Below are positions 34,980 to 42,006 of a DNA stretch of 64,000 nucleotides, one piece after another. The notes under the pieces were generated by a model. That model was not told the DNA's origin and made no database searches. It was given only the letters and a program-made list of their open reading frames with translations. The position numbers and the translations under genes are program-made. Source of the stretch: an uncultured Lachnospiraceae bacterium (GTDB lineage Bacteria; Bacillota; Clostridia; Lachnospirales; Lachnospiraceae); the NCBI GenBank assembly GCA_910585715.1, contig CAJUEX010000007.1:37645-101644 (forward strand), given 5' to 3'. Each line of letters starts with the position of its first letter. Positions within the stretch are counted from its first letter, which is position 1.

Positions 34980-35523
34980 GTAAGCCGCTCCATTTTGTAT
35001 CCTTTTCGGAAATTATCAAATCCTCTCTTGTCATTCCCTCCGGCATAGGCCACTCTACTCCAATGGCTTCATCACACCAGAGCAGACCTCCTTCATCATT
35101 GGGATGGTAGAAATCTGTACATTTATAAGCAAATTCCGCATAATCCGATAACACGATAAACCCATGTGCAAAATTCTTTGGTATAAAGAACTGCTTTTTG
35201 TTTTCTGCGGACAAACGCACCCCATACCACTGTCCATAAGTCTTTGAGCCTTTTCTTAAATCTACAGCCACATCAAACACCTCTCCGCTTACCACACGGA
35301 CAAGCTTATCCTGAGGATAATGAATTTGATAATGAAGTCCCCTTAACACACCCTTTTTGGAAGCTGACTGATTATCCTGAACAAACTCCATGTCAATTCC
35401 CGCTTCCTTAAAGTCATTATAATTATAGGTCTCCATAAAATAACCTCTCTCATCACCGAATACGGCAGGCGTAATCACCTTAAGTCCTTCTATATGGCAG
35501 GTCTCTACTGTTATCTTTCCCAT
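34960..35523 (-). CDS. rfbC: dTDP-4-dehydrorhamnose 3,5-epimerase
   Basis: The 187-residue cupin protein shows ITPAVFGDERGYFMETYN, the substrate/catalytic RGLHYQ motif with its His, DLRKGSKTYGQW and FIPKNFAHGFIVLSD. It converts dTDP-4-keto-6-deoxyglucose to dTDP-4-keto-rhamnose. The gene is in the order rfbB, rfbA, lysozyme, rfbC. No rfbD reductase is present in the window. Confidence 0.95.
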   Translation of the reverse strand: MGKITVETCHIEGLKVITPAVFGDERGYFMETYNYNDFKEAGIDMEFVQDNQSASKKGVLRGLHYQIHYPQDKLVRVVSGEVFDVAVDLRKGSKTYGQWYGVRLSAENKKQFFIPKNFAHGFIVLSDYAEFAYKCTDFYHPNDEGGLLWCDEAIGVEWPMPEGMTREDLIISEKDTKWSGLHEQEDK

Positions 35524-35549
35524 TTTTCTCTTCCTCTCTGTTATTCATT

Positions 35550-36866
35550 CTAAAATCCCACATAGCTGATATTTAAATCCACTCTTCCGTCGATTCCGTC
35601 CACGGAACCGGAGGATGTATATTGCCACAAATCATAGCTTCTGTCATAAGTAGGCGTTTTCCTGTATTGAGCCATCCAGATATAATGGCTTTCTAACACG
35701 CCGGCATCCACATTGCTGCCAAACCAGCTTCTGCTTGCATATACTCCCGCATTAAAGCCGGAGTTTTCAATGGTCTCACAAAACGCTTTACATACCTGAG
35801 TACGCGTATCCCGGTCCAGCTTATCGGCCCGGCCTTTTCCCCCTGCCCCTTCCGTATCGATAAAAATAGGAAATGCAAGCTCATAGCCCTTGCAGAGAGT
35901 AAGCACCATACTGGCCTCCTCCACTGCCTCCACTGTATTCACTGCCTGAGTAAAGAAATAAACGCCGGTTTTGATTCCTTCTTTTGCAGCGCCTTCTATG
36001 TTTTTTCTAAAATAAGGGTCTTCTACCAGTGCGCCGGTAGAGGAGCCTCTGTAACCACAGCGGATAATGACAAACTCCACTCCGGAAGCCTTTACCTTTT
36101 TCCAGTCGATTTCTTTGTTCCATTTGGATACGTCAATTCCAAAGCCCGTATTTTCTTTCTTTAAATGCTCCACCGTTTCCGTGCTGTCCGCATCTGCCAG
36201 GGCTCCTGAAACCTCTGTATCTTCTATGGCAGCATCCACTTCATCTTCGGATTTTATCATATAGGAGATATCTTCTATAAGCCGGTATTCTATCTGTTCC
36301 TTCACATGAATGGGTATCGTTTCCGGTACAGTAAAATCATCTATTTCCTCCAAAGAAACCCGATAATCTCCAGCCTTCATGTCTCCCACGTAAATAAGCC
36401 CGTCCTTATCCAGGTCCTTATAATAAATGCTTTCCTTTACCTTGTCCCCTTCTAACGCTTCTAACAGAATCCGAAAGCCCTTTCCTGTTACACGCCGATC
36501 ATTTCCATCAATTACCGTTACACGCAAATCCTTTTCCACGGAATTTACAAGCATAGATAATTCCCTGCTCTTTTTTTCCGACTCCGTTTCTTCTGAGGGG
36601 GCTTCCTCATCAAAAAAGTCCTCATCTTCCATAAAGGCATAGGGGTCTTTTTTGGGATTCAGGTCGTATTCCTTATAAACGGAATCTGCCTCTGCTGTCA
36701 GGTCTTCCATTTCTTCTGTTTCGGCGTACTGCTCATTATTCTTTTGTAAACTCTTGGGCAAAAAACTGCCTGTTGTTAGAAAATTGGCAAAAAATACAGC
36801 TCCCACCACGCATATCATTATGGCAGTTACCGCAAAAATCACCTGTCGTTTTAACTTAGAGTCCAT
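35550..36866 (-). CDS. Membrane-anchored GH25 lysozyme-like protein
   Basis: The protein has an N-terminal signal anchor (VIFAVTAIMICVVGAVFFA), an acidic linker, an Ig-like/Cna-B-type beta domain (about 110-205: VTVIDGNDRRV, DLDKDGLIYVGDMKAGDYRV) and a GH25 muramidase domain with IDVSKWN and FIDTEG, carrying the catalytic Asp and Glu. It should cut peptidoglycan glycan strands outside the cell. The ATG at 36866 has GAGGT seven bases upstream and overlaps the end of rfbA by 11 bases; an ATG at 36872 is less well placed. A wall hydrolase co-transcribed with rhamnose genes suggests attachment or passage of the polymer through the wall. Confidence 0.88.
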   Translation of the reverse strand: MDSKLKRQVIFAVTAIMICVVGAVFFANFLTTGSFLPKSLQKNNEQYAETEEMEDLTAEADSVYKEYDLNPKKDPYAFMEDEDFFDEEAPSEETESEKKSRELSMLVNSVEKDLRVTVIDGNDRRVTGKGFRILLEALEGDKVKESIYYKDLDKDGLIYVGDMKAGDYRVSLEEIDDFTVPETIPIHVKEQIEYRLIEDISYMIKSEDEVDAAIEDTEVSGALADADSTETVEHLKKENTGFGIDVSKWNKEIDWKKVKASGVEFVIIRCGYRGSSTGALVEDPYFRKNIEGAAKEGIKTGVYFFTQAVNTVEAVEEASMVLTLCKGYELAFPIFIDTEGAGGKGRADKLDRDTRTQVCKAFCETIENSGFNAGVYASRSWFGSNVDAGVLESHYIWMAQYRKTPTYDRSYDLWQYTSSGSVDGIDGRVDLNISYVGF

Positions 36867-37725
36867 TTGCAACCTCTACCAGATATTTTCCATAATCCGT
36901 TTTCATCAGCGGCTCTGCCAGACAAAGCAGCTGCTCTCTGTCAATAAAGCCTCTTTTATAGGCAATTTCTTCTATACAGGAAATATAAAGACCCTGCCGT
37001 TTTTGAAAAGCAGCCACGAAATCCGCCGCATCCAGAAGGGAGTCATGATTTCCCGTATCAAGCCATGCAAAGCCTCTTCCCAATGTTTCCACCTGCAGGG
37101 CGCCTCTTTCCAAATATTCATTGTTAATACTGGTTATCTCGATTTCCCCTCTGGCAGAGGGCTTTACGTTTTTGGCGATTTCCACTACATCATTGTCATA
37201 AAAATAAAGTCCTGGCACCGCATAATTGCTCTTGGGATTTTCAGGTTTTTCTTCGATGGAAAGAGCCTTTCCGCTTTCATCGAATTCCACCACTCCATAT
37301 TCCCTCGGGTCTCTTACATAATAACCGAAAATCGTGGCGCCCTTTTCCCTTGCCGCCACCTTCCTGAGAACCCCTGAAAAGCTTTGTCCATAAAAGATAT
37401 TATCTCCCAAAACCAGCGCCACACTGTCGCTTCCGATAAAATCCGCCCCGATAATAAATGCATCTGCCAGCCCTCTCGGGGTTTCCTGCACCGCATAGGA
37501 AAACTTCATGCCAAGCTGTTCTCCGCTTTCAAACAGCTCTTCAAATACAGGCAGGTCCCTTGGAGTGGAGATAATCAGTACCTCTCTGATTCCTGCCAGC
37601 ATTAAGATAGAAAGAGGATAATAAATCATAGGCTTATCGTAAACCGGCATAATTTGTTTTGAAATCGCCTTTGTAAGAGGATATAATCTTGTTCCTGAAC
37701 CTCCTGCTAATATAATTCCCTTCAT
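36856..37725 (-). CDS. rfbA: Glucose-1-phosphate thymidylyltransferase
   Basis: From the ATG at 37725 (preceded by AGAAGGAGC) the 289-residue protein begins MKGIILAGGSGTRLYPLTKA with PVYDKPMIYYPLS, then ALVLGDNIFYG and EIEITSINNEYL. This is the standard RmlA length and motif set. It makes dTDP-glucose from dTTP and glucose-1-phosphate, the first step to dTDP-rhamnose. A frame extension to 37839 has no ribosome site. Confidence 0.95.
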   Translation of the reverse strand: MKGIILAGGSGTRLYPLTKAISKQIMPVYDKPMIYYPLSILMLAGIREVLIISTPRDLPVFEELFESGEQLGMKFSYAVQETPRGLADAFIIGADFIGSDSVALVLGDNIFYGQSFSGVLRKVAAREKGATIFGYYVRDPREYGVVEFDESGKALSIEEKPENPKSNYAVPGLYFYDNDVVEIAKNVKPSARGEIEITSINNEYLERGALQVETLGRGFAWLDTGNHDSLLDAADFVAAFQKRQGLYISCIEEIAYKRGFIDREQLLCLAEPLMKTDYGKYLVEVANGL

Positions 37726-37857
37726 ATATTGCTCCTTCTCTGTTTTTTCTATTACTTCCCGATATACAGAGTAAACAGCGCTTTTATCCGCTGCCACACT
37801 TCCATACCGGTGTACACTAAGGGGGAAGGCTGTTTTCAACCTTCCCTCCGATTATAA

Positions 37858-38934
37858 TTATTGATACATTTCATTATAATATTTTTGATAATCGCCGCTT
37901 GTTACACTCTTCATCCATTCTTCGTGTTCAAAAAACCACTGAATAGTCAGCCTGATACCTTCTTTAAACATAGTCTCCGGCTCCCAGCCGATTTCCTTTT
38001 TAATTTTGTCCGGTGCAATGGCATAACGCCTGTCATGGCCTTTCCTGTCCGTGACATAAGTAATTAAATCCTTCGACACCAGTTCTTTTCTGGAGTCTCC
38101 TTCCGGAAGCATCTCCTGCAGAGTTTCTATGATGATGTTGATAATTTCTATATTCTGCTTCTCATTGTGCCCGCCGATATTATAGGTTTCAAACAATCTG
38201 CCTTTTTCCTGAACCATATCGATTGCTTTTGCATGGTCTTCTACATAAAGCCAGTCACGGACATTCTTGCCGTCTCCGTAAACCGGAAGCTTTTTCCCGT
38301 GGAGGGCATTGTTGATAATCAGAGGTATCAGCTTTTCCGGAAACTGATAAGGGCCGTAATTGTTGCTGCAGTTTGTAATGTTTGCCGGAAACCTGTAGGT
38401 ATCCATATATGCCTTTACAAGCATATCCGAGCTTGCCTTACTGGCAGAATAAGGGCTGTGAGGATCATACGGGGTAGTCTCATAAAAATACTCTCCATCC
38501 TCCTCCAGAGAACCGTATACCTCATCCGTAGATACATGAAGGAACTTTTTCCCTTCTTTAAATGTGCCATCCGGCTGCTCCCATGCTTCCTTTGCACAAT
38601 TTAACATCACAAGGGTGCCAAGTACATTTGTCTGCACGAACACTTCAGGACTTTTAATGCTTCTGTCCACATGGCTTTCCGCTGCAAAATGCACAACCCT
38701 GTCAATATCATTTTCTGCAAACAGTTTTGTAATAGTTTCCTTATCACAAATATCGGCTTTTACGAAAGTATAATTATCCCGGTTTTCAACTTCCTTTAAA
38801 TTTTCCAGATTGCCTGCGTAGGTAAGGGCATCCACATTGATAATGCGAATTTCATCCCCGTATTTTTTGAACATGTAGTGTATATAATTGGAGCCGATGA
38901 AGCCTGCGCCTCCTGTTACCAGATAAGTTCTCAT
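37858..38934 (-). CDS. rfbB: dTDP-glucose 4,6-dehydratase
   Basis: The 358-residue extended SDR enzyme has the NAD-binding GGAGFIGSNYIHYM, DEVYGSL with the catalytic Asp-Glu, YSASKASSDML (Tyr and Lys) and NNYGPYQFPEKLIPL. It yields dTDP-4-keto-6-deoxyglucose for rfbC. It is first in the rhamnose run, behind the promoter at 39067-39095. Confidence 0.96.
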   Translation of the reverse strand: MRTYLVTGGAGFIGSNYIHYMFKKYGDEIRIINVDALTYAGNLENLKEVENRDNYTFVKADICDKETITKLFAENDIDRVVHFAAESHVDRSIKSPEVFVQTNVLGTLVMLNCAKEAWEQPDGTFKEGKKFLHVSTDEVYGSLEEDGEYFYETTPYDPHSPYSASKASSDMLVKAYMDTYRFPANITNCSNNYGPYQFPEKLIPLIINNALHGKKLPVYGDGKNVRDWLYVEDHAKAIDMVQEKGRLFETYNIGGHNEKQNIEIINIIIETLQEMLPEGDSRKELVSKDLITYVTDRKGHDRRYAIAPDKIKKEIGWEPETMFKEGIRLTIQWFFEHEEWMKSVTSGDYQKYYNEMYQ

Positions 38935-39066
38935 GTGCTATCCTCCGTTTTTATTGTCTTTTTCTGTACTTAGCATATGCAGTCATAGGATTTTCTATTT
39001 ATCTCCTGAAGCATTCCCCGATTTTCCATTTAAAGTTTTTATAGTACTTCCAGACATTCTGCCGAT

Positions 39067-39095
39067 ATTCTAACATAAATTCTCCGTTTTCGCAA
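39067..39095 (-). promoter_or_regulatory. Candidate promoter for the rfb genes
   Basis: On the minus strand TTGCGA (39090-39095) and TAGAAT (39067-39072) are 17 bases apart, about 130 bases upstream of rfbB. The divergent gap 38935-39253 otherwise shows no gene. On the plus strand a weak TTGACC lies about 60 bases upstream of the small zinc-ribbon gene. Confidence 0.55.
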
Positions 39096-39253
39096 CTTTA
39101 CAGTGCATTAATTGGCAGAAGCTGGAAAATTTTGTTTCTTTCTATTTCTTTTTCTTACAATTTGCTATTTTCTGTCAACGTATTCCGGTTGACCTTATTC
39201 ACAAAAAATGACACAATATTTACAAAAGAAACTGACTTACAGGAGGATTTTTT

Positions 39254-39436
39254 ATGCTATATATTCATTTATGCAATCACTGCAATCGTTTTCATATTTT
39301 AAACGGTCATAAGACCCATTGTCCTATCTGCGACAATTCCCTTCAGGAAATGAAACTGGATTTTCTGAAATATGCCCAGATGAATGAAGAAGAACGAGAA
39401 TGCTATAAAAGAAAGGTGCAGACTGTAAACCACTAA
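39254..39436 (+). CDS. Small zinc-ribbon-like protein
   Basis: A 60-residue ORF preceded by ACAGGAGGATTTTTT, a strong ribosome site, making it likely real. It carries CNHCNRFHIL and HCPICDNSL, two CXXC pairs fit for zinc binding, followed by an acidic/basic helical tail. It is the only intact plus-strand gene seen. Its function is unknown; it could be a regulator or RNA-associated protein. Confidence 0.75.
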   Translation: MLYIHLCNHCNRFHILNGHKTHCPICDNSLQEMKLDFLKYAQMNEEERECYKRKVQTVNH

Positions 39437-39452
39437 CATGCACCTTTTCCCT
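39405..39452. terminator. Bidirectional terminator between the small gene and the UDP-sugar dehydrogenase
   Basis: AAAGGTGCA (39412-39420) pairs with TGCACCTTT (39439-39447). On the minus strand the stem is followed by TCTTTTATAG, and on the plus strand by TTCCC, so it best serves the minus-strand gene while overlapping the end of the plus-strand one. Confidence 0.6.
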
Positions 39453-39459
39453 GCTTCCA

Positions 39460-40791
39460 TCAATGAGAGCCCACACCAATCTGATAATATTCTATTTCTA
39501 ATTTTCGCATCATTCTTTTGTCATATTGATTCCTGCCGTCAAATATAACCGGATTTTTCAAAAGATTCTTGATTTCTTCCATATCCGGCTGCCTGAATTC
39601 TTTCCATTCAGTAATCAGAATCAACGCATCTGCCTCCTTTAAGGCTTCGTATTTACTTTCCACATAGGAAACGCTGTCATTCCCCTTCAGATAGCATTCC
39701 CTTGCCTCATTCATTGCTTTGGGGTCATAAGCAGTTACCCTTGCCCCCCGCTTTGTCAGCTCATTTATAATGGTAATGGCAGCAGATTCCCTCATATCAT
39801 CCGTGTCCGGTTTAAAGGAAAGTCCCCATGCCGCAAAATTCATACCCGTTAAATCCTCGCCAAAACGTTTTACTATTTTTCCGGGAATTACGAGCTTCTG
39901 CCGTTTATTTACCGCTTCCACTGCCTCTAGCATCTGAGGCTCATAGCCAAATTGATGGCTGGTGCGTACAAGTGCCTGAACATCTTTCGGAAAACAGCTT
40001 CCCCCATAGCCGCAGCCTGCATAAATAAAGGAATAACCGATGCGCTGGTCACTGCCGATTCCCCTTCTTACTTTATTGATATCAGCCCCCACCTTTTCAC
40101 AGATATTGCTGATTTCATTTATAAAGCTGATTTTAGTTGCAAGCATGGCATTTGCAGTATATTTGGTCATCTCTGCACTGGCAATATCCATAATAATAAA
40201 ATTTTCCGTATTCCTCACATAGGGCATATAAAGCTGGCACATCACCTCTGCTGCCTCTTCATTGTCCGCACCGATTACAATACGGTCCGGGCGCATACAA
40301 TCGCCTACTGCGCTTCCCTCTTTCAGAAACTCCGGATTGGAAATCACGTCAAAGGTCAAATCACTGTTTCTTGCATCCAGCTCAGCCTGAATGGCTGCTC
40401 TTACCTTTTCTGCCGTTCCCACCGGCACCGTGGATTTATCTACCACATACATATGGCGCTTCATGCCTTTCCCAATGCTTTTTGCCACCTCTAATACATA
40501 ATGCAGGTCAGCGCTTCCATCCTCTCCCATGGGCGTGCCTACAGCAATAAAGCATACATTTGCCTTTTCCAGCGCCTGATTGATATCCGTAGTAAAACGC
40601 AGATGTCCGATTTTGTAATTGTTCAATACCAGATTTTCCAGCCCCGGCTCATAAATGGGGATGATGCCCTGTTTCAGCCGTTCTATTTTGTCCTCATCCA
40701 CATCCACGCACCACACGTCATTCCCCATGTCCGAGAAGCATGTGCCCGTTACCAGTCCCACATAACCCGTTCCAACTACTGCAATTTTCAT
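39460..40791 (-). CDS. ugd: UDP-glucose 6-dehydrogenase
   Basis: The 443-residue NAD-dependent enzyme opens with MKIAVVGTGYVGLVTGTCFS, has CFIAVGTPMGEDGSADL, the catalytic cysteine loop CGYGGSCFPKDVQAL and a C-terminal AWGLSFKPDTDDMRESAA. It oxidises UDP-glucose to UDP-glucuronate, giving an acidic sugar for surface polymers. UDP-GlcNAc-type or GDP-mannose dehydrogenase specificity cannot be fully excluded. It follows the NeuB-like gene by 80 bases and is likely co-transcribed. Confidence 0.9.
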   Translation of the reverse strand: MKIAVVGTGYVGLVTGTCFSDMGNDVWCVDVDEDKIERLKQGIIPIYEPGLENLVLNNYKIGHLRFTTDINQALEKANVCFIAVGTPMGEDGSADLHYVLEVAKSIGKGMKRHMYVVDKSTVPVGTAEKVRAAIQAELDARNSDLTFDVISNPEFLKEGSAVGDCMRPDRIVIGADNEEAAEVMCQLYMPYVRNTENFIIMDIASAEMTKYTANAMLATKISFINEISNICEKVGADINKVRRGIGSDQRIGYSFIYAGCGYGGSCFPKDVQALVRTSHQFGYEPQMLEAVEAVNKRQKLVIPGKIVKRFGEDLTGMNFAAWGLSFKPDTDDMRESAAITIINELTKRGARVTAYDPKAMNEARECYLKGNDSVSYVESKYEALKEADALILITEWKEFRQPDMEEIKNLLKNPVIFDGRNQYDKRMMRKLEIEYYQIGVGSH

Positions 40792-40871
40792 CCTATAGTC
40801 TCCTTAGAGCTTAATTTATGAAATAGCCTTAAACTCCCTGCCACTGATTTTCATGCATATGAATCACAGAA

Positions 40872-41753
40872 TTATACAGTGCGCAGCTTCTTTCTTTGAA
40901 CTGCCTCACTGTCAGACATATATTTTTCCCCTGTGCCAAGAGCCATATGCACATCACGAATACGTTTATTGAGCATATCCATTGCATGCACCTCCAGACT
41001 GGCTTTCTGGTCACTTCCCCACATGTCATGGGACAGGGTAACATGTCTCTCAATTACACAGGCGCCCAGTGCCACTGCCGCAATGGTAGGCTCTAAATTT
41101 GCCTCATGCCCGCTGTAGCCCACAAGACAGCCGAATCTGTTTCTCAATGTTTCTATCATGCGAAGATTTAAGTCTTTTACGGGAGCCGGATAAGCGCTGT
41201 TTGTATGAAGCAGGATATAATCTCCTTTTCCATATTTTTCAAGCACCTCCACTGCATGGTCCACCTCTTCCATAGTCGTCATCCCGGTGGATAAAATAAC
41301 CGGCTTTCCTGATTTTGCAGCCTCTGCAATCATATCATCCCTGCCGTTTGAAGCACTTGCCACTTTAATATACGGGATATCATATTGAAGCAGAAATTCA
41401 AGGCTTGGCATGTCCCAGGGCGAAGCGCTCCAGGTCATGCCTTTTTCCCTGCAATAAGCATCGATAATGTCATACTGCTCCTTTTCAAATTCTACCCGGT
41501 ATTTATATTCCAGATAGGTCATGGTGCCCCATGGCGTTTCTCTTGGAACGGATTTTTGTGCCTCCGGTACCGCCAGCTCCGGCGTGCGCTTCTGAAACTT
41601 TACGTTATCCCAGTCGGTTGCATTTGCAGCATCAATTAATTTTTTGGCAATTTGAATGTCTCCGTTATGATTGATTCCAATTTCCGCTATCATGTAGGGG
41701 CTGCTGTTTTCCGTAACTAATGTATTTCCAATTTTAATTTGTTTGTTTGCCAT
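40872..41753 (-). CDS. NeuB-family sialic acid-type synthase
   Basis: The 293-residue protein matches the NeuB TIM barrel: PYMIAEIGINHNGD, KFQKRTPELAV, SASPWDMPSLEFL, IKVASASNGRDD, VILSTGMTTMEEV and YSGHEANLEPTIAAVALGA. Family members condense phosphoenolpyruvate with ManNAc-type or related sugars to nonulosonic acids. The C-terminal antifreeze-like (SAF) domain of canonical NeuB (about 345 aa) is missing, a shorter variant seen in other Firmicutes polysaccharide clusters. No neuA or neuC is nearby, so the product sugar is unclear. Confidence 0.85.
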   Translation of the reverse strand: MANKQIKIGNTLVTENSSPYMIAEIGINHNGDIQIAKKLIDAANATDWDNVKFQKRTPELAVPEAQKSVPRETPWGTMTYLEYKYRVEFEKEQYDIIDAYCREKGMTWSASPWDMPSLEFLLQYDIPYIKVASASNGRDDMIAEAAKSGKPVILSTGMTTMEEVDHAVEVLEKYGKGDYILLHTNSAYPAPVKDLNLRMIETLRNRFGCLVGYSGHEANLEPTIAAVALGACVIERHVTLSHDMWGSDQKASLEVHAMDMLNKRIRDVHMALGTGEKYMSDSEAVQRKKLRTV

Positions 41754-41900
41754 AACCTGTCTCCTCTTATTATCCCCTGTTTAATGCCGGGGAACTTCCT
41801 TAATAAAAATACACAAACGCCTCAGCCTGCGCCTGGCGCTTCCATGAATATTAGGGTGTATATATAAATATTCTGCACCATCCTAAAATCTTCCATACTT

Positions 41901-41929
41901 ATATTTGCATATAATTTACCGTCTGTCAA
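41901..41929 (-). promoter_or_regulatory. Candidate promoter for the NeuB-like gene
   Basis: On the minus strand a perfect TTGACA (41924-41929) is followed 17 bases later by AAATAT (41901-41906), about 150 bases upstream of the start. A fragment of the repeat terminus (GTCTGAACTGTTACC, 41985-41999) lies just beyond. Confidence 0.5.
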
Positions 41930-42006
41930 TATTGCAGAAGCTTCAGCCACGGAAAACAGCCCGAAATATGCAGCAATGCAGTTTGTCTGAACTGTTACCG
42001 AAATAT

